From NCBI GenBank assembly GCA_029215795.1, contig JARDYH010000003.1, positions 178,014,382 through 178,078,381 of the forward strand: 64,000 bases of DNA. Direction: 5' to 3'. The translations under genes and the position numbers were made by a program. This document shows positions 1 through 10,789 of this stretch, piece after piece. How positions within the stretch are numbered: position 1 is the first letter of the stretch; every line of letters starts with the position of its first letter. The stretch comes from Anniella stebbinsi (Eukaryota > Chordata > Lepidosauria > Squamata > Anniellidae). Under the pieces are notes generated by a model. That model was not told the origin of the DNA, did no database searches, and saw nothing but the letters and a program-made list of their open reading frames with translations.

Positions 1-469
1 GATCATAATTGTGTCAATACATAGTCTGAATGCTAAAGAGATACCCCATGCAATAGGTACCTGAGAACCCTTTGTAAGTGGGTAAGCTTGGAGAAGAGTT
101 AGAAGTATCTAATCATGCTAATGAAAATGCTGTGAAAGCTTCCATGTACTATAACTACAGCTTGAGAGGTCTAAAAAGAACAGGTGAATTACCTTCATGT
201 TGATTACTGTAATCAGCTCAAACTGGAAGCATACAAGCATTTCAAGCATACATGCCCTATTTATATTAGAAAAATGGAGCACCAACTGTATAATACACAA
301 GCAAAGAGGACTTGTAGGAAGACGACTGTTGGTTCACATATGTTTGTGCGCCCTATAGGTTTGTCTGACTGACATTGCATTTCCAGAGTCTCTTCCTCTT
401 CACCTGCTACTTGAACTTTTAAGGAGATTGAACCTGGGACCTTATAAATACAAAGCAGGGCAGGCAATC

Positions 470-580
470 TGGTGCCCTCCAGATGCTTTGGCCTACAATT
501 CTCATAGTTCTTGACCATGCTGGCTGGGGATTTCTGGGGGTTGTGGTCTGAAACATCTGAAGGGCAAAGCAATGAATTGC
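470..580. repeat. Foldback dispersed repeat (CTCCAGATG... type)
   Basis: The left half contains a stretch reading roughly CCCTCCAGATGCTTTGG and the right half its rough complement, with AACATCTGAAGGGC. The two halves surround a CATGCTGGCTGG centre. Related diverged copies lie near 29203-29262, 36990-37100 and 63206-63305, so this is a dispersed palindromic element. Its superfamily is not assigned. Confidence 0.6.
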
Positions 581-989
581 AAAGCATGTATGCTGTCACT
601 GAGGAATATCACTGGGGTCCCCTGTTGGAGGATATGTCTTATTGTATATACAGCCTGATGGGACGAAGCCGTACTATTGTTCCAATTATTTTTCTTCATG
701 TGGACATCTCTCTTTCTTTCAAACTACATCAGCCTACAGTAACCTGGATGCTTCCAGAGCGTTGGACTACAACCTCCACCATCCCCAGACAGCATACAAG
801 AAATGCATATTTGGTTAGTCTTTGGCATATTTGGTTAGTTATTGCCTGACTGTGGAGTTTGGATTTTTTTTCTTATGGACTAGCTTGGCTTACTTTGTTT
901 TTTCTGCTAAAATCTGTCACTCTGGTCTCTACTAGTAGTATTAATCCATTTTACTGCTCAAAGTTAACAGTTACCTGCATGGAATTACC

Positions 990-1405
990 AGGTTTTATAC
1001 CACATTATTAACATATAAGGTCCTAAGCAACTTGGGGCCATGTCAACATCAAGACCCATTCTCTAAGATCTTCAGATCAAGACCCAGTGGTTGTTCCATT
1101 GCCTGCACAGATACATCTGATGGCAACCAGGGAGCGGGCTTTTCTGTTGTTGCACCACTGCTTTTGAATTTTTCTACCCCTCCAATGCAATAGGCACCAT
1201 CTTTGATAGGTTGTCAGAGCTTGTTAAAAGCCCATATGTTTATCCAGGCAGTTGCGAAATTTTAATACTTAGTCAAGTATGCATATTTTTTTTCTGTTTT
1301 AGTCTTTGCATTTTATTTTAATTGTGGTTTTGATGCATTTTGTACACTGCCCTGTGATTTTGCAATGAACAACAGTATAGAAATATTTTAAATAAATAAA
1401 TAAAG
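990..1405 (+). mobile_element. L2-like LINE, 3' terminal fragment
   Basis: Decayed reading frames resemble the end of an L2/CR1-type reverse-transcriptase ORF: an ATRERAFL-like stretch around 1125-1150, homologous to TATRERAFSVV in the better copy at 55148-55664. It is followed by an A/T-rich 3' UTR and a simple tail of AAAT repeats near 1390-1405. It is 5' truncated, as usual for these elements. Confidence 0.55.
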
Positions 1406-1458
1406 GAAAGGAAAAGAAAAGAAAAAGGGAAATGGAAAATGGAAAATGGCAAGCAAAC

Positions 1459-1569
1459 CTTTTCATCAAGTGCATTGATTCCTTTGAGAAGCGCAGTCAC
1501 TTCATTCGCAGCATTATCAATCTGGCTCTTCATCACTATAGAATGATTATCCTTCTCTGACAATTTTGC
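1459..1569 (-). CDS. LAMA4: LAMA4 coding exon 8 (coiled-coil domain, first part)
   Basis: 111 bp, 37 codons, phase 0 to 0. It begins AKLSEKDN and ends NALDEK, matching the segment of LAMA4 just after the first coiled-coil residues. The heptad-like spacing of hydrophobic residues fits the triple-helical laminin long arm that assembles with beta and gamma chains. The acceptor is an AG at 1570-1571; the donor reads GTTTGC, with T at +3 and G at +5. Downstream of the donor on the minus strand is a long pyrimidine-rich tract, which is the complement of the GGAAA-type purine run at 1405-1450. The next exon lies beyond the left edge of the window. Confidence 0.93.
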
Positions 1570-1764
1570 CTATATGTATAAAGATTATTAAAAAATGGGT
1601 TGGTGGAGGTGGGTTTCTTTTTAAACAAAGCATCTTCATTCCGTGCACTTGCAAACCAATAGCCTTAAAAATGCAAAGAATACAGTAATATGAAGTATGG
1701 TAAATAGTATATACATGGATTAAATAACAGCAACCACAACAACCACCACAACAAATGCACTTAG

Positions 1765-1830
1765 TGAATGTCATAGAATCAAAAGGCTGGAAACGACCTC
1801 ATAAAATAGTCAGCTAATCTACTGCAGTGA
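1765..1830 (-). mobile_element. CR1 LINE 3' end remnant
   Basis: A degraded match on the minus strand to the CR1 3' end, which typically runs through CATCGAGTCCAACCC, GGAAGGGACCT and TTCTATGATTCT motifs. Here it reads CATAGAATCAAAAGGCTGG then AACGACCTCAT. It is short and diverged. Confidence 0.45.
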
Positions 1831-2332
1831 GGCAAGAGTTAACAGACCAATGCTTATTTAATGCTTATTAAAAATGCAATAGAAGAAGATTGCACAAATT
1901 CCATGGCAATTTGTCCTTTTGTCTGCGAGAAGCTTCATATTCCTGGTCTAGATTTATTTTTTCTTTCTATACCACACATACCACCTTGTATAACATCCCA
2001 CTGAAAAGAGACCACGGGTCTACCGCCTTTTGTTGGCATGGTGCATGGAATCTGTGGAAGAGTTTTGCTATAACTGAACATGTCCTTCCCTTTTGTACAC
2101 ATGCCTCTCTGTTTTGTAGGGAGCAGATAGAACATAAGCCCAGAAATATATGCATGAGTCTGACCTAATTTCTCACCAGTATTTATAGTATTTTGAAAAA
2201 ATGATTAAACTGTGTCTAGCTTCCAGTATCCTAAGCCCATCACCTCTTCTCCTGCTTTAAGAGGTGATGGAGGATGTCTTCTTGCTGTGATGGACATGGT
2301 TCTAGCTTATACCATGTGACCACAGGGAATCA

Positions 2333-2465
2333 GGGCAGGATCTACACTACTGCTTTAAAATGGTTTATAATGGTAGTGACAACTGATGGGGCCCAGGACA
2401 CACTCCATATACAGTTTTCAAACCATTTTCAAAGTGTCATATCCTGCTTGGTCTAGATCCGGCCC
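2333..2465. mobile_element. Short MITE with GGGC..GATCTAxAC terminal inverted repeats
   Basis: The left end GGGCAGGATCTACAC is matched by the right end GTCTAGATCCGGCCC, whose complement is GGGCCGGATCTAGAC. The interior contains two complementary stretches around AAATGGTTT and AAACCATTTTC. At 133 bp with no coding capacity it is a non-autonomous DNA element. I could not identify a convincing target duplication. Confidence 0.6.
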
Positions 2466-3001
2466 ATGACATTAAAGGAACAGGTTTCTCTCTTCTTAAC
2501 TAAGGCCCATGGGTACATATGGCCTGGCTGCTAAGCAAGCAAGAATAGAGTCTCTTAGGATGAGAATGACAGCTTGAACAGTCAATCCCCTCCTGCACCT
2601 ACCATCTTGCTTATACTGAGCTTTTGAAACGTTTGAAGGAGGCCATGTGGAGAGGACAACCTATGGAAATAGGGCTGCATACAGCCTTCAGCCTAATTTG
2701 AAAAACTCTTGGTGTGTGATCAGTTCAGACCCACCTGACAGGAGCAATCTGTCCCTTCCCTGGCAGTCTGCTGGGTGGGGAGTAAGAGGGAGAGAGAAAG
2801 GAGGGCAGCAGAAAGAGAGAGAAAAGGAGGGGACAGGAGAGAAAGAGGGTGACCCATCCCCTTTTGGCTCTGGCCCTGTCCACTGCTGACAGGAGACCCC
2901 TGACAGATTATCCATGAGACCCCTTAACAGGACAAAGGTTGCTCAACCCTAACCCCACTCCATTTTTATCCTCATCATAATAACCTGGCCAAGTAGATTA
3001 A

Positions 3002-3468
3002 GGCCCTTTCTACACCATAGTAGCTGCTTCTGGGATCGGCACTCTCAATTTACATCAGAAGTGCGATGTTCCAGGCTGTTCCTGGTCCGTCGTGCCATCG
3101 CGGGTGCTATTTTTTAAAAAACATCGGAGAAGAGCGTTCCTGCGTTCCAATGAAAAACGTAAGTGGAAGAAACCGTGGCGAAATCAGCCCCCGGCCATCC
3201 TTTCCCCCCTCCCCTGATGGTCACAGAGCCATGCAGTGTGGCGCCGTGCCCAGTTTGCTGCTGCGCTTACTCATGAGTAAGCGCAGCAGCACCTGGGATG
3301 GGGCCCACTTCTTCTGTGGTCCTGGGATTCGGAATTTTCCAGGTTTGTCTTACCCCTGGAAAATCCCGTGGCTAACTCCCCCGCCCCTGGGAGTCCCTGT
3401 GTGTCCTTTGGACTCACAGGGTCCAGCCGGGGACCATCCCAGGCAAAGCGCCTGGTGTGGAAAGGGCC
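3002..3468. mobile_element. MITE, 467 bp, TAA target duplication (PIF/Harbinger-like)
   Basis: The termini are GGCCCTTTCTACACCA and its near-perfect complement TGGTGTGGAAAGGGCC (15 of 16 positions). They are flanked by TAA at 2999-3001 and TAA at 3469-3471. A 3-bp TWA duplication is typical of PIF/Harbinger. The interior is GC-rich, with a perfect hairpin at about 3256-3288 (GCTGCTGCGCTTACTCATG and complement). The ORF across it is fortuitous. Confidence 0.7.
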
Positions 3469-4109
3469 TAAGAGAGAGTAACTTACCCAAAGTCACCCAG
3501 TGAGCATAAAGGCTGAGTGGGGATTAAGAAACCAAGATCTCCCTGGATCTAGTCTAGCACTTTCTAATTACTGTACCTCACTGGTCAGTTCACTCGTGCA
3601 GGTGTATGCCATTTTGAGTTTACATCCCTTCATTCCTCAAACACTTCATGACCGACAGCTGAAAAACAGTGTGTTTGAGGCAGTGTGAGCTGACATGGAT
3701 GTCCTGTCTGTGGTAATAGATCTGGGATGGCTCAGTCACACATGAAAAGCATCATTTCATGTTGCAATCACTCAGCCCCCATTTTCACGAGCACGGGAGG
3801 AGCACACACTGCTGTTATTCTCTGCAGTATGCCGAAATAGGCTCTGTTTCATTAGTGTTATAGGGCGGAGCCAGCCGTCCCTAAAACCTGGCTTTTCAGT
3901 GGTGGAAAAAAGCATATTTCTGGGTGGGTGGGGGCAGAGTAGAACCAATGTCAACAATGAAAGAGGCTTGTTATCTTGCCCTCTCCAGGCTCCCCCTGCC
4001 ACTACAGTTTTATGAATGGGAATCGGGGTAGCTAACCCACAATACTAGCTCCCCATGAGAGGACACCACATGCACAAATAGCCCCCACTCCAAAAAGTAT
4101 CACACCAGC

Positions 4110-4290
4110 CCCAGTTCTGGAATTAACACTACATCAGAGAAGTGAGTTAACGCAGCTCCCAACTCCGGAAATGCACAGCTTTGGAGTTAACACCACATCG
4201 GGTAAACAAATTAATGCAACTCCTATTCACAACTCTGGAGCTGCACAGCTTCGGAGTTAACACTACATCAGAGAACCAAATTAACATAGC
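4110..4290. repeat. Minisatellite-like tandem repeat, about three units of 60-75 bp
   Basis: The motif GGAGTTAACACTACATC, followed by an AG-rich stretch and ATTAA, recurs with modest divergence near 4120, 4180 and 4253, with GCACAGCTTYGGAG before the last two units. No coding potential is evident. Confidence 0.6.
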
Positions 4291-4941
4291 AATAAGGAAG
4301 CGCATAAATGTGTCTCAACAGGAACACTAGGAAAAAGAGTGAATGGGGGAAGAGGCAGCCCACATTACAGCCAGGTCACAGGCATGCCCAGGATTTTATG
4401 TGGAGGCATGGGGGGCACTTTGCAGGGCAAGTTCCTGGGAGCTGCTTTAACTAAAAAGAACGGAGTAAAGGGACTCTCCAATACTGCAGTTTTTCCAGGT
4501 GGAACCAGATGGTTAGGAGCAGACTGGCCAGGACGTCATGTGCCACAAAGGATCTCACAATGCACCAAAGCTGCAGGAAACACCCTCACCCCATGAAGAC
4601 AGCCCCTGAGTGTTAAACATATATGTGAACCAGACTTTGCAATGTATGGGCACAACCTGTTCTTGTACGATACCTTTATATTGAGTTGCCAACCTCACCT
4701 CCACAACAAATAGTAGTTTGGGGAAGGGGTAATTTAAAATGGGAAAACACTCTCAGATGGAAGGCCTACCTACCTTCATCTCCCTGAACGCCACCATTTT
4801 GATCTGACTTTCCCGTCTCTCCTACGGCTGTTTTTAACTGCATCTCCTGACCTCTGAATAGAAGCTTGCCTCTTTTTTGTTTTTGTTTTGAGCAACATAT
4901 TAAGGAAAAGTAGAAACGTGGCCAAATGAGCTAACGGGTAC

Positions 4942-5093
4942 CTTGAGGACAAAAGTAGTGGCGTTGAGGTTATGCAAGTGTCTGTGAGCAGCAACTCCAC
5001 TGGAGATGCTCATCAGAGTCGCTTTGCTTTCATTAATGGACTGAACTGCCAAACCCAGATCATCAGTCAAATCCCAGATGCATTTGTCACAGC
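4942..5093 (-). CDS. LAMA4: LAMA4 coding exon 7 (CDKC motif and start of coiled coil)
   Basis: 152 bp, phase 1 to 0. The first codon is completed with the preceding exon to give Ser. The exon then reads CDKCIWDLTDDL, followed by hydrophobic-repeat sequence with AAHRHLHNLNATT. The Cys pair just before the coiled coil is the position where laminin chains form interchain disulphides. NES and NAT are possible N-glycosylation sequons. The sequence aligns closely with known LAMA4 at this position. The acceptor is TTGCCAG; the donor is AAG/GTACCC, which lacks the usual G at +5. Confidence 0.95.
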
Positions 5094-5337
5094 CTGGCAA
5101 GAAAAGAAAGGAAGGACAGTTGAATGGGGATTACATTCCTGTTGGAACTTTACAAAACTTAACCCTTTCTTCTTTTTTAAAAAAAGATAAAGTTTCTACT
5201 AGCTTCCCCAGTTGTGAAGATAAATTTGAAATCATTAGCAAAACAGTACCAAAAGGATGAAAAAGAAACTGGGAATAAGATGCCCAAATTCACCGTGTTT
5301 TCCAGCTCCCTTTTCTGTAACCTCTAACATACCAATT

Positions 5338-5945
5338 TCCATCGATATGGCTTCGCATTGGTGGCAGTTGCGTTACATGATGCAGCTGCCAGTGCGAAGC
5401 CATCTAGGGGCAAATGGCCTTTGCTACCCACTAAAAAAGTTGGGCATTTAGCGTGACTTTTTTAGTTTGCAGTGAAGTGACAACGGCTTCTGCTGTCTGT
5501 TGCTTTTTCTCCACCACATCTGGGAGGCCAGCCCAGTCTTTGGTGACCACTGATTGGTCCCCATGGGCTGGGCAGGGACGGGGGTGGTGCAGCGAGCCAT
5601 AAGTTTGCTGCACCACCTCTGCGCTGCGCCTTGGCAGTCCTCCCCCCATTTTAAGTTTAAAAATTAAAAAACAGTTCCTACGCGCCTCCACTGTTCTCCC
5701 TCTCATTTTGTAAAATAATAATCATAAAAATAACTTACCTGAGAGTAGGGGAGCTGAGGCTCCCAGCCCCCCCTCCAGCTGCCTCCGCGAAGCCTTGCAT
5801 TCGGCGGTGCAGACAGCTCCACAGGAAAAAGTGCAGTCGCTCCCCTTACGTCAGGACTGGCGTAAGGGGCGTAAATGTGCCACGTGACACCGGGGAGGCA
5901 CCATGGCGCAGTGCTCCCGGCGTTGTGAAGAGGGGGCCCAAAATT
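5338..5945. mobile_element. GC-rich foldback/MITE-like composite
   Basis: At 5347-5403 a strong hairpin pairs ATGGCTTCGCA with TGCGAAGCCAT around GGCAGTTGCG and CAGCTGCC. A second stretch at about 5420-5660 contains AAAAAAGTTGGGCATTTA, GACCACTGATTGGT and GGTGCAGCGAGCCATAA. Complementary or related versions of these occur in 31880-32725 and, more weakly, in 37768-38220. The family is clear, but I could not fix its ends or target duplication, so the bounds are approximate. Confidence 0.45.
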
Positions 5946-6845
5946 GTTCAATGTTGAATTCAGTACCCATTGCAATCCACAATGTCTCAAAAGTGGATAC
6001 ATTGTGTTAACTACATCCAAATAAACATACATACTGAAAGGTTTAGCACATTATAGGAAATGGCCGTTATACAGGGCATTACGAGAAAAATGGTTTGACC
6101 CACAAGTTAAAGAATTAAGCAAGTGGTCTACAAAAGAAAAAATGTTCTCGCTGTTAAGTAGTGATTTCACAGTTGGATTTATTGTTTATGTTACATTGTG
6201 CAGAACTGTATGTATTGTTTTAAATGTATTATTTTTCTGAATAGTGTAGTTGGTGAATACCATGAATAGAGAAAAATCTGGAACCCCGTTAGTTAGCGAC
6301 ATATTCAGAGCTTAATTTCTAAAAAGAGAGGTGCTGTCTCAGAGTTGCCTAGAAGTCAGAGACCCCGATTTAGAGTTCTGTTTCTTTATTCCTAAATACG
6401 TTGGGCTGGCCATCACAAGCAAAAAGGAACTGCACGCATTCAAAGGCAAACTGAGCGTCATTACTGCACATATGCTACAATCCTAAGCCCTGGCAAGGGG
6501 TGGCGGGTGGAGGTTCTGGGGCTAAGTGGCAATAAGTTCTGGTTCAAATTAAACTTAAATCAAATGCTGATGATATTGTCTTCCACCTGTTCTAACCTAA
6601 ACATTAGTATTTTGTGCTAATACTATCTTGGCATCAAGGGTCTCAAAAACATAGCCTTGTTTACGTGACTCTTCTAGCACAGCAATTTTGGCAGCAATTG
6701 TGGAGGCATCAGGGCACTCATAATTGCACTTTCATTTGGGGAGAGGCAATTGTGGGATTTTTGTGTTTCAGGTGCCAAAATCATTTGGCTGGCCTTTGTT
6801 TCCATGCACATTGCCAGTGGATGGTGAACCTCCGGCAGACAACTG

Positions 6846-6904
6846 TTCTGTACAACTGTTAAAGAAACAGGAGCCCTGTCCTCCGTTCCGTATGGTCACC
6901 CTAG
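6846..6904. mobile_element. Fragment of the TAGGGTGACCA hAT MITE monomer
   Basis: Reads GTTAAAGAAACAGGAGCCCTG and then GTATGGTCACCCTAG. This is the right terminus of the monomer seen whole at 62928-63090. The other half is missing. Confidence 0.65.
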
Positions 6905-7444
6905 GCTTGCCTCTTCAGTCTGCTGTCCAGGAGCTAAGGGTGCCTCTACAAGAGTGATTTAAAGCTCTTTCAAGGTGTATTACTGATTTTCCCTCTACAA
7001 GAGCAGAGCGCAAATGAGGAGTACAGGCGCTTTTTATCTCCTATTATGCGTATTTTCAAATGCATGTTGAATAGCGAGTTTTATTTACCGTGGCCGTAAG
7101 AGCTCCTTATGTCCGTGTAAACAATTGCTGTTCAAGCACATTAATGATCAGAGTGGGCGGACTGTGGTTGTGATGACATACATAGAACTGCCCCTTCGCT
7201 GGGAAAATCTCCCACTTTTTCATTTAGTTTTATTTCCTGTCTCCTCCTGGCAACTTCCTCCTTGTTCTCCGTCTCTCTGGATGGGAGCTCCAGGAAGAGG
7301 AGACCCAACGTGAACCAAAAATAAAGTTTCTTTGAAGTACCCTGATGGAATATTTTTTACATGGAGACATGGGGCAAGATGGAGGTGGTTTCACGAGAAG
7401 CAAAGGGGTTAGGAAGGATGTGTGCATAATTAGCGATCAGCTAA

Positions 7445-7800
7445 GACCCCCTCTAGATGGATTCCGTTTGACGCCTGGTTAGCCGATTATGCACATAATC
7501 GCTGAAGCGCTTTATCGTAAATGCCTGTATGCAGGAGGTAATTGAGCGCACAACTGGTGACCTTACTGGTTGTTTCAAATGCGCTTTACAGGTAGTCAAT
7601 GTGGAGAATCGCTTGTTCACATAGTCAAAATGCGCTTTAACGGCCGGAGCAAAATAAAACTCGCTATTTAATGCACATTCGTTAATGCGCATAATCGGAG
7701 AGAAAACGCGCCTCTACGCCCGATTTGCACTCCGTTCTTGTAGAGGTAAATTTTTTAATGCGCCTTGAAAGAGCTTTAAATGCCTCTTGTAGAGGCAGCC
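7445..7800 (+). mobile_element. 355-bp GC-motif MITE, nested copy
   Basis: 356 bp starting GACCCCCTCTAG and ending TTGTAGAGGCAGCC, flanked by TAA on the left and TTA on the right. It is near identical in layout to 12191-12545 and lies inside the older element 6938-8340 in the opposite orientation. The ORF at 7453-7692 recurs in the copy at 12191-12545 simply because the repeat does; it has no known domain. Confidence 0.75.
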
Positions 7801-7841
7801 TTAGACATATCGTCCTCTCGCTTCTTGCTGGGTTCCTGACA

Positions 7842-7882
7842 TGAGATGTGTGTGTGTGTGTATGTGTGTGTGTGTGTGTATG
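7842..7882. repeat. (TG)n microsatellite
   Basis: An alternating TG run with TATG interruptions. It accounts for the His-Thr repeat in the overlapping antisense ORF. Confidence 0.9.
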
Positions 7883-9197
7883 TTTTACAATAGTTGAGCT
7901 CGCTGGGAAGAGGAGGGGGAAGGAATGAAGCAGCATCCCCCTGTCTGTTTTGGCGTGTGTGCGCGTGAGGCACATTCCCGTTTACTCCTGAGCAGGTCAC
8001 TTGAAATGGCAATCGGGCAAAAGGGGGGGAGAGGTAGCCAAATAGGTTAACCAGGTCATTACTGGCAGGTAAATCAGGTAACCAAAGGCGGGAGATTCTG
8101 GTGGGCGGGGAGAATAAAGGGAGGGGACCTGTTTGGGCAGTTCCAATGGGATAAAGCGCATTACTTTCAGCAACATTTGCATGCGATTCTCAGCATGTAA
8201 ATAACTTTAAAGCATGTTTCATACAGCCCGTAATGCGCTTCAACGGCTCTCGTGTATAGGTATTAGGCGTAAACGCGCTTATCAGGAAATGCGCATAATC
8301 GGGGAACTGGGCGTCAAAGCGAACTCTTGTAGAGGGGGCCTAAGTGTCGATGGGTGACGTAAAGGCTCCTGTTCTCCCCCTGATGGTTCTTTCTCTTTAA
8401 ACTGGACATGGATAGGAGAGACCTTCAAAGAGGGCACCTTCAAAAAGAGGACTGTCCTCTGTAAAAGAGGACATATGAACCACCCAATGATGCCTCAGTA
8501 AAAGACAGTTGGGTTTGAAAGTCTGGCTTGATTCTTGCCAGTTCTCCTGTTTTCACAACAAAACAGGCTGCATCTGGCCTTGCTGGTCAGTCCTCCTAGG
8601 AAATTTCCCAGACTTTATTCCAGAATGACCAGCCCAAAATGAGCTGCTCCATGATTATACAGTGGGACTCTGCGGGCAAGGGAGGCAAATTTTCATACCT
8701 TGTCGTAGTTCTTTTCTTGCCTACTCTAGGCCTAAGTAGTTGGCTACCCTGGCTTTATGTCATTCACCCCTGCCAAACATTATTTTGGGTATGTTTTGAT
8801 GACTGCCTCTTTGGGCCAAAACTCATCATTAAATCTGCATCTAGCGACTATGTCTTCTCTTCTCTTCTTTTCTTTTGCTCTAGGTGCAGGAAGCTTGATC
8901 CATATATTTAAAGTCCCCCTACCCTCCATGCTAGGGTCCCAATCCTAATCAGGTGCTTTGTACCTACTCAGGAGTAAAAATGAACAAACAAAAAAAGTGA
9001 CATTGCTGCTGGATTTGGACTTAAAGTAATGTTTTGGACCTTTTACTCCTGTTGTTCAGTATCAATATGGCTTGCTATCATTCATAGGATTTCTTTTTGG
9101 AGGGGAGGGGAAAGAAAGTAAACACAGATCAAGATATTATGATGGTGGGTGGGGAGACTCGAGTGCAGCAAATATAACACATAATTGCTATTCTTAC

Positions 9198-9293
9198 TGA
9201 TAATAGGGCAATCTGTGCCTGCAGGCGGCATTGGAGGTTCCGCTAGACATTGTCCTGTTCGGCGGTCACAAGGTCCTCCTCTGCAGTTGCATA
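9198..9293 (-). CDS. LAMA4: LAMA4 coding exon 6 (partial Cys-rich module after the third LE module)
   Basis: 96 bp, phase 1 to 1, and too short to appear as an ORF. With flanking bases from its neighbours it reads VCNCRGGPCDRRTGQCLAE, then a Pro-rich stretch and TDCPII, ending in the first base of the Ser before CDKC. This is the CNCGGGPCDSVTGEC segment of LAMA4 in other vertebrates. The donor is ATCA/GTAAGA. The acceptor is CCTAG preceded on the minus strand by an uninterrupted pyrimidine run of more than 60 nt, the complement of the GA tract at 9296-9358. The phases on both sides fit exactly, which confirms the exon. Confidence 0.94.
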
Positions 9294-9295
9294 CT

Positions 9296-9327
9296 AGGAG
9301 AGGGAGAGGGAAAGGGAGAGGGAGAGG

Positions 9328-9368
<41 letters not shown>
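9296..9368. repeat. (GA)n / GGGAGA purine tract serving as splice polypyrimidine tract
   Basis: Continuous purines from 9296 to 9358, then one C, then more GA repeats to 9368. On the transcribed strand this is the C/U tract directly upstream of the coding exon 6 acceptor. Confidence 0.9.
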
Positions 9369-9650
9369 TTTTACAACAATCATTTCAAACTAGAAGCTTT
9401 CAAAGCAAATAATTGATCAGTTATTTCAAACCAGTATATGAGATTCAACCCCCCACAATTTTTCTTATTAGGTCCTTCTCTTGTTAGTTCCTCCTCTCCT
9501 CTGCCCCTTTCCTCAAACATCCTCCATTTTAACTTCTCCTTTATTTGTGTTGTAAGAGTTATTATTTTATCTCTTTTATTAATATTGGGGGGGGGAGAAG
9601 TAACAGGGCAACCAGTGCACACATATGGGGAGGTTTTAGATGCTTGGAGT

Positions 9651-10540
9651 TGTTAGGAATAGGCACATATAAGCTTAGACAGGGGGGATACACTTATAGA
9701 ACTCATAATTAAAAGCGTTAGCTGATATCAACAGATTAGTTAGCTAACAGAACTTGTGACAGGTGTCAACTGTCTTTTCCATATTTGGGGACAAAAAGAG
9801 CAAAAACAAGGTTATGAGAGGGCAAACTGTGAGTTAGTAACTGGTTACAGCTGGTAAAAAAGAGAAGTAGAAGAGGTTTGTTAACTGCAAGGCAGGGGAC
9901 TAAGCTTCCTTTAGAGTAAACTTAACCACAAGAACAAGGAAGCTGGCCTAATGTTGCCCTTGACAACCAACCATAATGAGGAGGGACTTTCCAGAAATGG
10001 TAGTCTCAAAAATGAGGCGATCCAATGAATTCAAAGGTTTAGGGAACGTCAGAGGGAGGGGTTGATGATGTCAGTTTGGGTATTTAGGAAGGAATACACA
10101 GGAAGAAGCTACTCTTCTCTTGGCCATCAAGACCTTAACTAAATTCAGTAGTGGCTAAGGCTTAGTCACTAGGCCTGAAGCCACAGTGTTTCCTAGAGAC
10201 GGAAGGGGAGTCCTTCACCAGTGTCGTCATCAGGGGAGCAGGGAAACATCTGTTGAACAAATCTTGTCTTCTAGATTGTTTAAGTATGTTTTAACTTTGC
10301 TTTTCTGAATGGAGATTCTGGAATGTCTGTTTGACGTTCATATTATCTTAATAAACGTTTTAAATATATATTTGCTTCTGTTAATCCTTGTGTCTGAGTG
10401 GAGTCAATCATTCTGGTTCTGGTTGCTATAGGCTATCACTTACTAGACTGGGAGCCATTTTGAGGACCATTGATGTAAGGTGTGCAGGAACCTGTGCTTC
10501 CAAGCAACCTAGGCTCAGTGGTTCTCAAATAAAAAAGTAA
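9651..10540 (+). mobile_element. Possible solo LTR or LTR-like block
   Basis: It starts TGTTAGGAATAGG. A TATTTAGG box lies near 10080, and AATAAA is near 10352, followed by TTTGCTTCTGTTAATCC and GTGTCTGAGTGGAGTC. This order resembles U3-R-U5. No second copy, primer-binding site or clear CA terminus with a duplication is visible, so the call and bounds are tentative. Confidence 0.35.
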
Positions 10541-10789
10541 TCAATAATTATTGGCTTTCAGTGTCCCATTTCTCAGTCCTTTTCTTATTTACACACTCTC
10601 TCCAGCCATCTTGGGCTTGCCTATATGGTGGTGGGTTGCCGCCACAATAGGCAAAATCCCCACGCTTTTGCTGTGTCGGGGTGGTGGCAGCTACTCCTGA
10701 CACCCAGTGAAAGTGCAGGGTTTCGTGTAGCCAAGCCCACCCTCTGCCCAGAAGGACGGTGACAAATCAGAGGTTGTCATCTGCCCAGC

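Larger units (their letters stand above)
1..1458. other. LAMA4 intron after coding exon 8 (partial)
   Basis: This is intronic sequence running off the left edge. It holds a foldback repeat (about 470-580), an L2-like LINE 3' end (about 990-1405) and a purine-rich tract at about 1405-1450 next to the exon 8 donor. The rest shows nothing recognisable; the short ORFs have no family signature. Confidence 0.7.
1570..4941. other. LAMA4 intron 7
   Basis: 3372 bp between coding exons 7 and 8. It contains a CR1 3' end remnant (about 1765-1830), a small MITE (2333-2465), a purine-rich stretch (about 2780-2850), a MITE with a TAA duplication (3002-3468) and a short tandem repeat (about 4110-4290). I recognise nothing in 1830-2330, 3472-4100 or 4300-4940. 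Confidence 0.7.
6938..8340 (-). mobile_element. Long member of the 355-bp GC-motif MITE family, split by a nested copy (TAA duplication)
   Basis: The left terminus GGGTGCCTCTACAAGAG and the right terminus CTCTTGTAGAGGGGGCC are flanked by TAA at 6935-6937 and TAA at 8341-8343. The outer parts, 6938 to about 7140 and about 8170 to 8340, match the two halves of the intact copy at 29340-29694, in that orientation. Between them lie about 1 kb of other sequence and an opposite-orientation copy (7445-7800). Motifs such as ATGCGCATAATC and GCGCTT recur. The 3-bp duplication suggests PIF/Harbinger. Confidence 0.7.
5094..9197. other. LAMA4 intron 6
   Basis: 4104 bp. It holds a GC-rich foldback region (about 5338-5945), a hAT MITE end (about 6846-6904) and a 1.4-kb nested MITE complex (6938-8340). 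I recognise no feature in 5950-6840, which includes an A/T-rich stretch, or in 8345-9190. Confidence 0.7.

Noticed and set aside
4112..4290. CRISPR array
   Set aside because: The spacing is irregular, there are only about three diverged units, no cas genes, and the context is vertebrate intron.
7682..8012. ORFs with His-Thr repeats
   Set aside because: Translation of the (TG)n microsatellite in the complement.
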